Assembly (NCBI GenBank): GCA_017473665.1
Contig: JAFUKK010000181.1
Location: 1 to 31,255 of the forward strand
Origin: Lachnospiraceae bacterium
GTDB taxonomy: Bacteria; Bacillota; Clostridia; Lachnospirales; Lachnospiraceae
Direction of reading: 5' to 3'
DNA length: 31,255 nt
Every line of letters starts with the position of its first letter. Positions within the stretch are counted from its first letter, which is position 1. A program made the position numbers and the translations under genes. Of the stretch, positions 1-9,282 are shown piece after piece. The notes under the pieces are model-generated. The model was given only the letters and a program-made list of their open reading frames with translations. It did not search any database and had not been told where the DNA came from.

Positions 1-638
1 AAAAATAGTTTTACGGGTTTCATTTCTATAAAATAGTCTTGATTTTTTGATAGTTCTAAATTGCTGTCCACTACTTCTTCGGCTTCTTTATGAAGCATTT
101 TCAAATCTTCTGCCGAAAGATTCTCCAAATCACTTAGATAAAGGTCCAGCCCATCCACCGTGTACACCTTCGTCTTTTCCTCCAGACGATAATAATCGCT
201 TGATACATCAATACTAATGGTATCGCCTTGCATTAATTTGTTCTCTTTAGAAATATCAAATACAACGCGATTCACATCCATTTCATCCTGTCCTTCTAAT
301 GCCTTTACCGTCACCTTGCCGGCACCGTCTTTTCCATGAAAAGACACTGTAATACAATCAAAAGGATTTACTACAGGCTTTGACTGCTCCTTAACAATCC
401 ACGATAATACGCCTATAAAAACAACAAGCATCAGAACCAATAGTATCAACAACGGTATTTTTTTACTACTTTTCCGCTCCTCCTTAGTGACTTGCGCCTT
501 TGTCGTAATCTCTCCTGACAATTCGTCCTCAACAAATAGAAACGACGCCCCACAGTATTCACAAGAAGCCCTCCTCTTTTTAAAATCCGGCTTCAATGTT
601 GCTCCACATTTGGAACATGTAATATCTACCATTTTCAT
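1..638 (-). CDS. Zinc-ribbon single-pass membrane protein (C-terminus beyond window)
   Basis: This reading frame is open from an ATG at 638 to the window edge, giving 212 residues of an incomplete protein. Residues 8-29 hold two CxxC pairs (C8/C11 and C26/C29) forming a zinc ribbon of the kind that opens many Firmicutes membrane proteins. A single hydrophobic segment at about 61-82 follows a basic stretch, so the ribbon is expected in the cytoplasm and the acidic remainder outside. The outer part reads as a beta-rich region followed by a helical one, and I do not recognise it. The ATG at 638 is preferred over the ATG two codons later because GGGG lies eight bases upstream of it. Function unknown; the metal site and topology are inferred from sequence only. 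Confidence 0.8.
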   Translation of the reverse strand, partial: MKMVDITCSKCGATLKPDFKKRRASCEYCGASFLFVEDELSGEITTKAQVTKEERKSSKKIPLLILLVLMLVVFIGVLSWIVKEQSKPVVNPFDCITVSFHGKDGAGKVTVKALEGQDEMDVNRVVFDISKENKLMQGDTISIDVSSDYYRLEEKTKVYTVDGLDLYLSDLENLSAEDLKMLHKEAEEVVDSNLELSKNQDYFIEMKPVKLF

Positions 639-766
639 CTTAACGTCCCCTTCCTTCCCTTACAAATACTCCTCAAAAATAAAACACCCTTTCAAAGAAG
701 CCCTCCCCTCACAGAAAACCGATTATGAAAAGACACCGGCTCCTGTAAGAGGAGGGCAAAATCATT

Positions 767-1948
767 TTATTCTACTACAAATTGCATTGCATCAAGGAAT
801 GGTCCAAATTCCGGATGCTCAAATAAAAATGTACTATCAAATACACATACTACTCCGGAGCCAAGCTCTATAATTGCCTCTTGGGTTGAGCCCGGGTTTA
901 GTTCACCGCTTCCGTCATAGGAGTGGACCATATAATCAGCCCAATAGCACTTTAAAGTATATCCACCGGCCTGAATCTCCTCCAATTCTGATACAGATAC
1001 CTCTTCCAACATCTTCTCAGAATTCAGTTGTCTTTCTCTTCCCTGTCTGCGCTCTTCAGCAGTAGCGAAATCCGCTATAGCAAAGGTATGCTCGTTTCCA
1101 TCCGCATCTGTAAGGAAAAACTCCATATCAAAAACACGATAGCTCTTTATCACATCAGGATCATAATATACCTTGACCTTAACACCTCCTATGGAAGTTA
1201 CTTCAAAGAAGGTATCCCATTCCATTCCGTCGGAAGTATCCTCTTCCTCTTCCTCTTCCGCATTTGGATCAAAAGCAGGAGGTGTCATCCGTGTTCCGTC
1301 TCCCGTTGTAACATACGCCAAAACATAAGGCAGCATTTCATCTAAATAGACTTGCTTTTCAAAGCCCGGCAGATGTACGGCATAAAGAATCATATCATTT
1401 TCTAATTTCAAAGCAAAGAATTCAACGCCAACGGTTCCATCGGAATTCCATGTTCCATCGCCACGCCAAACAGTGTAATTTCCTACTTGCTTTTCCGCAA
1501 GCTCAGATATGGACATACTATTTCCATGTCCCTCCATCTCCTTTTGATACAAATCCTCCACAGATGGATTCTTATTCTCACACATAAGAAGCAGTTCTAC
1601 ACTTTTTCTATCCGCCCATCTAAACCTTGCAGCATTTCTGCTTAAATCTATCAGTTTTACCTTTTCAGGATCATAGCTAACAACCGCCGACTGTTTTAAC
1701 TCCTCATTACAACACAAGGAAAGAGTGTATAACTCATAAGAATTATTTTCACCGGCTGTATCCTCGCCATCCGCTTGCTCTTCTACCGTATTCTGGGGCT
1801 CAGCTTCCTCTTCACTACTACCTGTTTCCTGACTTACTACTGCTTGATTGCCGCTATCCGCACTTTCACTCTGGCCGCCTCCGCAACCTGTAAGAAGGGA
1901 CATGGTCATTGCCATGGTAAGTAACACACCTAATAATTTTCTTTTCAT
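767..1948 (-). CDS. Lipoprotein with two related halves
   Basis: A predicted 393-residue lipoprotein. The N-terminus is MKRKLLGVLLTM followed by the lipobox LLTGC and a Gly/Ser/Glu-rich linker, so it should be lipidated and held on the outer face of the membrane. After the linker two segments of about 150 residues (about 45-215 and 235-393) appear related: each starts with a strand carrying YDP, passes a SELxE-like motif, then GxYT, an acidic loop, and ends in a hydrophobic segment and a short FxDxMxxV-like helix. No enzymatic motif is seen. The frame extends upstream to a TTG at 1957, but AGGAG sits ten bases before the ATG at 1948 and would overlap a TTG start, so 1948 is chosen. It has its own promoter. 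Function unknown. Confidence 0.85.
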   Translation of the reverse strand: MKRKLLGVLLTMAMTMSLLTGCGGGQSESADSGNQAVVSQETGSSEEEAEPQNTVEEQADGEDTAGENNSYELYTLSLCCNEELKQSAVVSYDPEKVKLIDLSRNAARFRWADRKSVELLLMCENKNPSVEDLYQKEMEGHGNSMSISELAEKQVGNYTVWRGDGTWNSDGTVGVEFFALKLENDMILYAVHLPGFEKQVYLDEMLPYVLAYVTTGDGTRMTPPAFDPNAEEEEEEDTSDGMEWDTFFEVTSIGGVKVKVYYDPDVIKSYRVFDMEFFLTDADGNEHTFAIADFATAEERRQGRERQLNSEKMLEEVSVSELEEIQAGGYTLKCYWADYMVHSYDGSGELNPGSTQEAIIELGSGVVCVFDSTFLFEHPEFGPFLDAMQFVVE

Positions 1949-2075
1949 GTTCCTCAAGCTCCTTTTCCACTTTTGTATTTCGTCTGTAATATTCCCTTGG
2001 CGAGCATTTTCCTATAAACCCGTTTTGGGGATGTGATTTTATCCTATTCTTTTTTATTCAACTCTTGTATGAAAA

Positions 2076-2104
2076 ATTATACTGTAAATAGCGCTGTTTT
2101 TCAA
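2076..2104 (-). promoter_or_regulatory. Sigma-A-type promoter of the duplicated lipoprotein gene
   Basis: On the minus strand TTGAAA (2099-2104) and a perfect TATAAT (2076-2081) are separated by exactly 17 bases, a near-consensus housekeeping promoter. Transcription would start near 2069 and leave a leader of about 120 bases before the ATG at 1948. I saw no riboswitch or attenuator in that leader. Confidence 0.75.
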
Positions 2105-2183
2105 CAATTTCGCAAAAATACTTGCCCTGACATACCTTCCTTCCGCTCATTTTCAATCAACAGTATTTCTTCCGGTAAATACG

Positions 2184-3680
2184 TCACATTTTATGATGGA
2201 GTTTAGACAATAGACAAACCGTCTCCACATGTACCGTATGTCCGAACTGGTCCACACCCCGGACCTTCTTTAACTCATAGCCGCCCTCACAAAGTATCTT
2301 TAAATCTCTGGCCAGGGTAGCGCTGTCGCAGCTCACATATACAATCTTCTCCGGCTGCATTTTCAACATGGTGTCCAGGCAGGCCTGGTCGCAGCCCTTC
2401 CGGGGAGGATCTACTACAATCACATCCGGATGAAGCATATCTGCCTGTCCTGCTGCCGGACCTTTCTTGTCTGTCTCCGCACTTAACCGCTCATAAAACT
2501 CCGGCAGTACCTCCTCTGCCTTGCCTACGTAGAAGGTGGCATTGGTGATGCCGTTTCGCTTCGCATTCTCCCAGGCGTCATCGATAGCCTGAGGGACGAT
2601 TTCCACGCCGTAGACTTGTCCTGCCTTTCCGCCCAGAAATAGGGAAATGGTGCCGATGCCGCAGTACAAATCCCACACCGCTTCCTGTCCGGTAAGACCT
2701 GCATAGGACAGAGCGAGACTGTACAGCTTTTCAGTCTGCACCGGATTTACCTGATAAAAGGACAGGGGTGAAATATGGAATACCAATTCTTCTCCCGTGC
2801 AGGGATAGCCCTGCCGGTCCATATCCCGCACATGTATCACATCGGAAATGGTATCCGCACCCCAAAGGGTGTGAATCTCCTTTCCCATAATCACATTGGT
2901 TTTCTCTGTATGAATGCTGACAGAGATGCTACTCATGCCGGGAATCTGCTGCAGACGATTAAGTAGTTCTTTCTGTTTTGGTAGAAATTCGATTCCTCGG
3001 TTGGCCTTTCCCCGATAATTAATCACCAGACACACCATAATCTCACCGCTGGTAAAGCCCTTACGGATTAGCACATGACGCACCAGGCCCTTGCCGGTCT
3101 CCTCGTCATAGGCAGGGACCTTGTATTCTTTCATATGGTCCAGGATAATCTCCAGTATCTCACGGTTTTCCTCCACTCCCAGGGCACAGTCCGTATTGGG
3201 GATAATGCTATGGGTGCGGCCTGCATAAAAGCCGGTCACGGGATTGCCATCCTTGTCCGTACCCACCGGATACTGGGCCTTATTTCGGTAATGGAAAGGC
3301 TCCTCCATACCTACAATGGGCTCCATAATACTGTCCACAAAGCTTTCTGCAAAGCCACCGATACGCACCAGATTATTGCGGATTTTGGCCTGCTTAAATG
3401 CCAGCTGCTTTTCATAGCTGAGGGCTTGAATCTGGCAACCACCGCATTGTCTGTGATAAGCACACTTCGGTACAACGCGAAAAGGAGAAGGCTGTAACAC
3501 CTTCTCTAATCGTGCATAGGCATAATGTGCCTTGCTTTTCATGATTTTCACTTCTGCGGTATCACCGATGACCGCATCCTTTACAAAGAGGGTAAATCCA
3601 TCCACTTTACCGATACCCTCTCCCTCGGTGCCCATATCCTCTATGGTCACTGTTAAAATATCATTTTTCTGATATCCCAT
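2184..3680 (-). CDS. rlmD: 23S rRNA (uracil-5-)-methyltransferase, RlmD/RumA family
   Basis: A 498-residue SAM-dependent methyltransferase that makes 5-methyluridine in 23S rRNA. The N-terminus is a TRAM domain (TVTIEDMGTEGEGIG, about residues 9-65), followed by an iron-sulfur cluster motif with cysteines in CAYHRQCGGCQ and a later DCALG. The C-terminal half has the SAM-binding segment VWDLYCGIGTISLFL, the VVDPPRKGC motif and the catalytic cysteine in YVSCDSATLARDL. A roughly 15-residue Ala/Gly-rich loop just before VVDPP is a small lineage-specific insertion. The ATG at 3680 with AGG six bases upstream is preferred to the in-frame GTG at 3698. It is the last gene of a three-gene minus-strand operon. 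Firmicutes versions may modify two sites (RlmCD), which cannot be decided from sequence alone. Confidence 0.93.
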   Translation of the reverse strand: MGYQKNDILTVTIEDMGTEGEGIGKVDGFTLFVKDAVIGDTAEVKIMKSKAHYAYARLEKVLQPSPFRVVPKCAYHRQCGGCQIQALSYEKQLAFKQAKIRNNLVRIGGFAESFVDSIMEPIVGMEEPFHYRNKAQYPVGTDKDGNPVTGFYAGRTHSIIPNTDCALGVEENREILEIILDHMKEYKVPAYDEETGKGLVRHVLIRKGFTSGEIMVCLVINYRGKANRGIEFLPKQKELLNRLQQIPGMSSISVSIHTEKTNVIMGKEIHTLWGADTISDVIHVRDMDRQGYPCTGEELVFHISPLSFYQVNPVQTEKLYSLALSYAGLTGQEAVWDLYCGIGTISLFLGGKAGQVYGVEIVPQAIDDAWENAKRNGITNATFYVGKAEEVLPEFYERLSAETDKKGPAAGQADMLHPDVIVVDPPRKGCDQACLDTMLKMQPEKIVYVSCDSATLARDLKILCEGGYELKKVRGVDQFGHTVHVETVCLLSKLHHKM

Positions 3681-3739
3681 GTTCTTCCTCGTTTCCACTC
3701 AGAACTTATCTACAGCTCACTTTTCACAATCTCTGTTTA

Positions 3740-4687
3740 TTAATCCAATCTGCTTGCGGTCAAATTAGACTCAAACAGTCTGTTGTAGCCCAGCCATCCG
3801 GTATTGTCGCTGTTATTGTCCAGTACTTCCTTGAAGGTCTGCAGCTTGGCATCCGTATCATCTGCATAGTTCAGCGCCACTGCCTCGATAATGGCAGGAA
3901 TCTTGGGAGAACCATACTCATATTTGCCATGATGGGCCAGAATACAATGCTGCACCTGAAGCAACAGATGCTGGGGGAAACCGGCAATGGCTGCGGCCTT
4001 CTCGCCCACCATCTGGGAACCCATCACAATATGTCCCAGCAGCTGTCCCGCGTCGGTATAATCATTCTCCGGAAAGGGAGAAAACTCTTTGGTCTTGGCA
4101 ATATCATGGCACATAGCTGCAGTCAGCAGTAAATCTCTTTTCAGGATAGGATATGCACTGCAATAATAATCGCAAAGCTTTGTCACGCTTAAGGTATGCT
4201 CCAATAGTCCGCCCACAAAGCTGTGATGTACGGTTTTGGCTGCAGAGGATTTCTTAAAGGCTTTGATGAAATTCTCATCCTTTACAAAAAATGCTTCCAG
4301 CAATTGCTTTAAATATGTATTTTGGATACTTTTAATAATACCCTGTAACTCCTGATACATGGTTTCAATATCTTTAGAGCTGATGGGCAGGTAATCTGCA
4401 GGATTATACTCGCCCTCTTGGCATACCCGGATGCGCTTTATGCTGACCTGCAGTGCCCCGTTAAAGCTGGTCACATCACCATACACCTCTATATAATCCA
4501 GGGCATCATATTCTCCGATGCCGGGATTATTGGGCTCCCACACCTTGGCATCGATGGTACCTGTTTTGTCCTGCAAAATCACATTCTCATAGGCCTTGCC
4601 GTTTTTGGTCACTGCGGACTGTTTGTGCTTGCACAGGTAAATGTCAAATACTCTGTCTCCGTCTTTTAAATCCTTAATATATTTCAT
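3740..4687 (-). CDS. yhaM: 3'-5' exoribonuclease YhaM-like protein (OB fold plus HD domain)
   Basis: A 315-residue protein matching YhaM in architecture and usual length. Residues about 10-90 form an OB-fold nucleic-acid-binding domain (motif ILQDKTGTIDAKVW). Residues about 150-300 form an HD hydrolase domain with the ligands in VHHSFVGGLLEHT, the HD pair in CHDIAKT, and a later LAHHGKYEYG. YhaM enzymes degrade single-stranded RNA and some DNA from the 3' end in the cytoplasm. AGGA lies nine bases before the ATG. The gene is 23 bases downstream of the HtrA-like gene and 59 bases upstream of rlmD, consistent with one transcript, so two of the three operon members act on RNA. All expected HD residues appear present. 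Confidence 0.9.
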   Translation of the reverse strand: MKYIKDLKDGDRVFDIYLCKHKQSAVTKNGKAYENVILQDKTGTIDAKVWEPNNPGIGEYDALDYIEVYGDVTSFNGALQVSIKRIRVCQEGEYNPADYLPISSKDIETMYQELQGIIKSIQNTYLKQLLEAFFVKDENFIKAFKKSSAAKTVHHSFVGGLLEHTLSVTKLCDYYCSAYPILKRDLLLTAAMCHDIAKTKEFSPFPENDYTDAGQLLGHIVMGSQMVGEKAAAIAGFPQHLLLQVQHCILAHHGKYEYGSPKIPAIIEAVALNYADDTDAKLQTFKEVLDNNSDNTGWLGYNRLFESNLTASRLD

Positions 4688-4710
4688 GTCTGTCTGTCCT
4701 TTCTGATGTA

Positions 4711-6030
4711 TTATGGTACTTCCGTAAGAGTAATATTAAATTTTATTTCTTTGTAACCACTTTGAGACTGACGCATAATAATAATTTCCACAGTCTGATT
4801 CGGCGCAAGCCGTAGTAGCTTGGATGAATAGTCACTATAATCGTCAATTTTATCGCCGTCAATGGACGTAATGATATCACCTATCTGCATACCTTCTACC
4901 ATAGCCGGAGAACTCATTTCCACACGTTTTATAAATGCTCCGTAAGGCACGTCCATCTCTTCATGAGCCTCTTTGCTTACATTTTTTGTATGAACTCCCA
5001 AATAAGCAATGGGCTCTTGGTTAGAGAGCTTTTCTATGGTTTTTTTCAATTCTGAAATACCATAGACCGTAATCATATTTTCGTAATCACTGCCGCTGAT
5101 ATTATTGGTAATAATACCTATTAACTGCCCCCGCAGATTAAATAGCATACCATCGGAACTGTCATTTCCCGTAATATTGGTAATCCAGAAGGAATAAGCT
5201 CTATCCGCCAACGTCTGCTGGGTATGCTGGGCAGTAATCATGCCGTAATGTACACTGTCACCCAATCCGCTGGAGGTACCCAGCGCTACTACAGGACTAC
5301 CCACAAAACTCTTGGTACTGGATACTCCTAATCGGGCGATGCTAATCTGCTCCATCAAGTCGGAACCATCCGCTTTCATATCCTCCAGATTTACACCCAC
5401 AATGGCCAAGCCGGATACTTTATCATAGCTCTTCAGCTGTGCTGTTCTCTGTTCTTCGTTAAAAAATGTCAAAGAAATACGGTCTGCCTCTTCCAAAGGC
5501 TCGTACTTGGTCAAAACAAGCAATTCTACAGAATTGTTAGCTATAATCACACCATAGGTTTGGTATTTACTGGTTTGTACCTCATTAAACCAATCCACAT
5601 CCGAATGTAGTCCGGTCACAGATACCATACAGCGACGTAGCTCCTCCACATACTCACTCATGGATGCATACATCTGTTGATAACTGTCCATGGAAAAGAT
5701 ATTTTCTGCCAGCTCTCCGGGCAGTTCCTCTCCATCAGATAAAAGAGAATCCTCATTTTGCTCATCCTTGCTATCAGAAAGCATATCTTCCGGTGCCATC
5801 TCATCCTGATCCTCCGGGAATACCACTATCTGCGGCTGTTCCTGTGGGTACAACACCTTGCTGATAATAGGCTCCAGTAATAGAAAGGTCAGGCAGGCTA
5901 TCAAACCAAACATCACCGCCATGGCAGCTGTCAGCAAGGTACGCTGGGCCAGCTTCTTTTTATTCACGGGACGTTCTTTTATTTTCTCGATAATGAATGC
6001 TTTTTCTTCGTTTTGATCAAACTGGGGCAT
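4711..6030 (-). CDS. HtrA-like membrane protein with PDZ domain and a degenerate protease triad
   Basis: A 439-residue protein with the DegP/HtrA layout: basic cytoplasmic N-terminus, one membrane segment at about 32-57, an acidic linker, a trypsin-like domain (about 125-325) and a C-terminal PDZ domain (about 338-437, with IGDIITSIDGDKIDDYSDY). The protease core is present in fold but not in chemistry. Where HtrA has TNxH, this has TKYE (E177); where it has the Asp of a TDLAV-type motif, this has SGLAIV (G207). Only a serine remains in NDSSDGMLFN (S291/S292). I infer a non-proteolytic binding or signalling role at the membrane. AGGTG lies five bases before the ATG. First gene of the operon with the YhaM-like nuclease and rlmD. 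Confidence 0.85.
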   Translation of the reverse strand: MPQFDQNEEKAFIIEKIKERPVNKKKLAQRTLLTAAMAVMFGLIACLTFLLLEPIISKVLYPQEQPQIVVFPEDQDEMAPEDMLSDSKDEQNEDSLLSDGEELPGELAENIFSMDSYQQMYASMSEYVEELRRCMVSVTGLHSDVDWFNEVQTSKYQTYGVIIANNSVELLVLTKYEPLEEADRISLTFFNEEQRTAQLKSYDKVSGLAIVGVNLEDMKADGSDLMEQISIARLGVSSTKSFVGSPVVALGTSSGLGDSVHYGMITAQHTQQTLADRAYSFWITNITGNDSSDGMLFNLRGQLIGIITNNISGSDYENMITVYGISELKKTIEKLSNQEPIAYLGVHTKNVSKEAHEEMDVPYGAFIKRVEMSSPAMVEGMQIGDIITSIDGDKIDDYSDYSSKLLRLAPNQTVEIIIMRQSQSGYKEIKFNITLTEVP

Positions 6031-6085
6031 CTTCTCACCTCGGATTTCTTAGTAACAGCAGTCGCTTGGTTTTCACTTCGCGTAC

Positions 6086-6094
6086 AGTATAACA
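6086..6094 (-). promoter_or_regulatory. Extended -10 promoter of the HtrA-like/yhaM/rlmD operon
   Basis: The minus strand reads TGTTATACT, a TATACT -10 box with an extended TGn element. No good -35 box is seen at 16-18 bases upstream. It lies about 60 bases before the ATG at 6030 and back to back with the mutS2 promoter. Confidence 0.5.
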
Positions 6095-6142
6095 AATTTT
6101 TATCAGATTGGCTATAGATAGGTGCATTTGGCAAAGACTTTG

Positions 6143-6151
6143 TGATATAAT
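6143..6151 (+). promoter_or_regulatory. Extended -10 promoter of mutS2
   Basis: TGATATAAT combines a perfect TATAAT (6146-6151) with an extended TGn. The -35 region is poor, as usual for this class. Transcription would start near 6158, about 30 bases before the ATG at 6189, which rules out the in-frame ATG at 6108 as the normal start. Confidence 0.6.
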
Positions 6152-6188
6152 GAACGGGAGCGTAAAACCAAACAGAAAAGGAATTATC

Positions 6189-8567
6189 ATGAACGCAAAA
6201 GTATTAAAAACCTTAGAATATTATAAAATTATTGACCTATTGATTGAAAAAGCAAATTCCCAGCCGGGCAAGGACCGTTGCAAGTCCCTGTTACCCATGG
6301 ACGACCTGGAGGAAATCCGTGCTGCTCAGGCCCATACCCGGGACGCGGTCGCCCGCGTGCTGAAATTTGGCAGTATCTCCTTTGGCAACAATACGGACTT
6401 AGGCTTTGCCATCAAGTCCCTGGAGGTGGGCAGCACCCTTTCCATTATAGAGCTACTTAAACTGGCCAAGATGCTTCACAATGTAGGTCTGGTAAAAAAT
6501 TACGGCAAAAAGGAACGGGAGGACCAGCCTGAGGATACTCTGGACCCCTTATTTGAGGCTTTGACTCCCCTGACCCAGTTATCCAATGAAATCCAGCGGT
6601 GTATTCTTTCCGAGGAGGAAATCGCAGACGATGCATCTCCCACCTTAAAGAGCATCCGCCGTTCTATCCAGATTACCAACGACCGGATACACACCCAGCT
6701 AAATTCCATGCTGAACGGCTCCTTCCGAAATTATCTCCAGGATGCAGTGATTACTATGCGTAATGACCGCTACTGTATCCCAGTGAAATCCGAGTACAAG
6801 AATCAGGTGAACGGTATGGTCCATGACCAGTCTGCCAGCGGCTCCACCTTTTTCATTGAGCCTGCGGCAGTGGTAAGCCTGAATAATGAATTAAAAGAGC
6901 TGTTCCTGAAAGAGCAGGAGGAAATCAACGTCATCCTGGCCACCCTAAGTGCCCAGGCCGGAGAGCATACCACGGAACTGATGACCAATCAAAAACTGAT
7001 GACCAAACTGGACTTTATTTTTGCCAAGGCCAAGCTGGCACTGGATATGAACGCCACAGAACCTATTTTTAATACAGAGCACTACCTGCATATCCGCAAG
7101 GGTCGTCATCCCCTGCTGGATAAAAAGAAGGTGGTTCCTGTAGATATCCATCTGGGCAAGACCTTTGATCTGCTGGTCATCACCGGTCCCAACACCGGTG
7201 GTAAGACTGTTACCCTGAAAACCGTAGGATTATTTACCCTCATGGGGCAGGCCGGTCTGCATATTCCCGCCCTGGACCGCTCTGAGCTGTCTATTTTCCG
7301 GGAAGTATATGCGGATATCGGGGATGAACAGAGTATTGAGCAAAGTTTATCCACATTCTCCTCCCACATGACCAGTATTGTCCACATTTTGGGCCATGCA
7401 GATGAGGATTCCCTGTGTTTATTTGATGAATTGGGGGCCGGTACAGACCCCACTGAGGGTGCAGCACTGGCTATTGCTATATTAAACCATTTACACGACC
7501 GGGGCATCCGCACCGTAGCTACCACCCATTATAGTGAGTTGAAGCTGTATGCCCTTTCCACCTCCTTTGTGGAAAATGCCTGCTGCGAATTTGATGTGGA
7601 GACCCTCCGTCCCACCTATCGTCTGCTCATCGGTATTCCCGGTAAGAGTAATGCTTTCGCCATCTCCTCCAAGCTGGGCCTGCCGGACAGTATCATTGAT
7701 GCAGCCAAGGAGCAAATCAGCAAGGAGGACGAAAGCTTCGAGGATGTGATTGCCGACCTGGAAAAGAGCCGTGTGACCATTGAAAAGGAACAAAAGGAAA
7801 TTGCTGCCTACAAGGAGAAGATTCGTACTCTCCAGGAGCAGCTGGCCCGTAAGAATGAAAAAATCGACCAGTCCAAGGACAAGATTTTAAAAGATGCCCA
7901 TGAAAAAGCCCGGGAGATTCTCCAGGAGGCTAAGGATGTGGCCGATGCCTCCATCCGGGAATTTAACAAAATCGGTACCGGCGGTGATATCAAGGAGCTG
8001 GAGAAGAAACGTCAGAATCTCCGGGACAAGATTAACGATAAAAATGCCAAGCTGTCGGCTACCAAGAAGCCTGCTGCTACCGACAAGAAAACATTAGACC
8101 CTGCGAAACTAAAAAAAGGGGATATGGTCAAAATCGTATCCATGGGTCTGAAGGGTACCGTAAGTACCCTGCCCGATGCCAAAGGTAATCTCTTTGTTAC
8201 CTGCGGTATCATGCGTACCCAGACCAATGTGAAGGATTTGGTATATTGTGAAGAAACCACTGTTACCACCCCTACCCTTCAGCGCACCAACACAGGCAAG
8301 ATTAAGATGTCCAAGAGCTTTTCCATTTCACCGGAAATCAATCTGCTGGGACGCACCACTGACGAAGCCATTGCAGAGCTGGATAAATATCTGGACGATG
8401 CTTATCTGTCCCATTTATCCAGTGTGCGGGTAGTACATGGTAAAGGTACCGGCGCTCTGCGTGCCGCTGTACACAACCATTTAAAACGTATGAAAAATGT
8501 AAAGGAATTTCGTCTGGGCGAATACGGTGAGGGCGATGCGGGAGTAACAATTGTCACCTTTAAATAA
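6189..8567 (+). CDS. mutS2: Endonuclease MutS2 with Smr domain
   Basis: A 792-residue MutS2. The N-terminal half is the lever/clamp region; the ATPase core has Walker A GPNTGGKT (333-340), Walker B in LCLFDELGAGTDPTEG, and the TTHYSELK switch. A charged coiled coil (about 505-645) leads to a KOW-like segment and a C-terminal Smr nuclease domain (about 715-792) with LLGRTTDEA and the HGKGTGALR motif. MutS2 resolves branched DNA and suppresses recombination; in Firmicutes it also binds stalled, collided ribosomes. All ATPase and Smr motifs are intact. The ATG at 6189 has AGGA six bases upstream; an ATG at 6108 lies upstream of the promoter and is rejected. Eleven bases separate it from the response regulator gene, so the three genes to 10704 are probably co-transcribed. 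Confidence 0.95.
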   Translation: MNAKVLKTLEYYKIIDLLIEKANSQPGKDRCKSLLPMDDLEEIRAAQAHTRDAVARVLKFGSISFGNNTDLGFAIKSLEVGSTLSIIELLKLAKMLHNVGLVKNYGKKEREDQPEDTLDPLFEALTPLTQLSNEIQRCILSEEEIADDASPTLKSIRRSIQITNDRIHTQLNSMLNGSFRNYLQDAVITMRNDRYCIPVKSEYKNQVNGMVHDQSASGSTFFIEPAAVVSLNNELKELFLKEQEEINVILATLSAQAGEHTTELMTNQKLMTKLDFIFAKAKLALDMNATEPIFNTEHYLHIRKGRHPLLDKKKVVPVDIHLGKTFDLLVITGPNTGGKTVTLKTVGLFTLMGQAGLHIPALDRSELSIFREVYADIGDEQSIEQSLSTFSSHMTSIVHILGHADEDSLCLFDELGAGTDPTEGAALAIAILNHLHDRGIRTVATTHYSELKLYALSTSFVENACCEFDVETLRPTYRLLIGIPGKSNAFAISSKLGLPDSIIDAAKEQISKEDESFEDVIADLEKSRVTIEKEQKEIAAYKEKIRTLQEQLARKNEKIDQSKDKILKDAHEKAREILQEAKDVADASIREFNKIGTGGDIKELEKKRQNLRDKINDKNAKLSATKKPAATDKKTLDPAKLKKGDMVKIVSMGLKGTVSTLPDAKGNLFVTCGIMRTQTNVKDLVYCEETTVTTPTLQRTNTGKIKMSKSFSISPEINLLGRTTDEAIAELDKYLDDAYLSHLSSVRVVHGKGTGALRAAVHNHLKRMKNVKEFRLGEYGEGDAGVTIVTFK

Positions 8568-8578
8568 TTGGAGGAAAA

Positions 8579-9280
8579 ATGGTAAGTAAACAAAAAATTT
8601 TAATTGTAGATGATGATAATAATATTGCAGAACTGATTTCCCTGTATCTGACCAAGGAATGCTTTGAGACCCTGATTGTCAACGACGGAGAATCTGCCGT
8701 CACCGCCGTATACAGCTTTCAGCCCAACCTGATTCTACTGGATATTATGCTGCCCGGTATAGACGGCTATCAGGTATGCCGGGAAATCCGCGCCAAACTG
8801 TCAGTGCCTATCATCATGCTTTCCGCCAAAGGAGAAGTATTTGATAAGGTCCTGGGCTTGGAACTGGGCGCAGATGACTATATGGAAAAGCCCTTTGATG
8901 CCAAAGAACTGGTGGCCAGAGTCAAGGCAGTACTGCGTCGCTACAAGCCTACGGCTGCAGCGGAGCCGGAAAATACAGACAAAATTGTACATTACCCTGA
9001 TTTGGATATCAATCTGACCAACTACTCCGTGGTATATCAGGGCCAGAATGTGGATATGCCCCCCAAAGAACTGGAGCTATTATATTTCTTAGCTTCCTCT
9101 CCCAATCATGTATTTACCAGAGAGCAGCTATTGGACCAGATTTGGTGTTACGAATATATCGGTGACACTCGTACGGTGGATGTGCATATTAAAAGATTAC
9201 GTGAAAAAATCAAGGACCATGAAAACTGGAAAATCAGTACCATCTGGGGTATTGGATACAAATTCGAGGTACGTAATTAA
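8579..9280 (+). CDS. OmpR/PhoB-family response regulator
   Basis: A 233-residue two-component regulator. The receiver domain (about 5-118) has the acidic pocket VDDDN, phosphoacceptor D55 in LLDIMLPG, the switch residue in IIMLSAKGE and the conserved lysine in MEKPFDAKEL. The C-terminal winged helix (about 135-230) has PPKELELLYFL, the DNA-recognition stretch TVDVHIKRLREKI and the closing IWGIGYKFE hairpin. GGAGG precedes the ATG by about five bases. The stop codon is two bases from the kinase start, so the two form one pair. The target genes and the stimulus cannot be told from sequence. Confidence 0.95.
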   Translation: MVSKQKILIVDDDNNIAELISLYLTKECFETLIVNDGESAVTAVYSFQPNLILLDIMLPGIDGYQVCREIRAKLSVPIIMLSAKGEVFDKVLGLELGADDYMEKPFDAKELVARVKAVLRRYKPTAAAEPENTDKIVHYPDLDINLTNYSVVYQGQNVDMPPKELELLYFLASSPNHVFTREQLLDQIWCYEYIGDTRTVDVHIKRLREKIKDHENWKISTIWGIGYKFEVRN

Positions 9281-9282
9281 CC

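Noticed and set aside
690..766. Terminator after the duplicated lipoprotein gene
   Set aside because: CTCCT/AGGAG and a longer GCCCTCC/GGAGGGC pairing are possible, but loops are long and the T tract is short (TTCTTT); too weak to list.
487..873. Plus-strand open frame of 128 codons across the first intergenic region
   Set aside because: Antisense to the zinc-ribbon gene, no ribosome site, no family resemblance.
6108..6188. Upstream in-frame ATG for mutS2
   Set aside because: It lies upstream of the extended -10 promoter (6143-6151) and lacks a ribosome site; the ATG at 6189 has AGGA at six bases and matches the usual MutS2 N-terminus.
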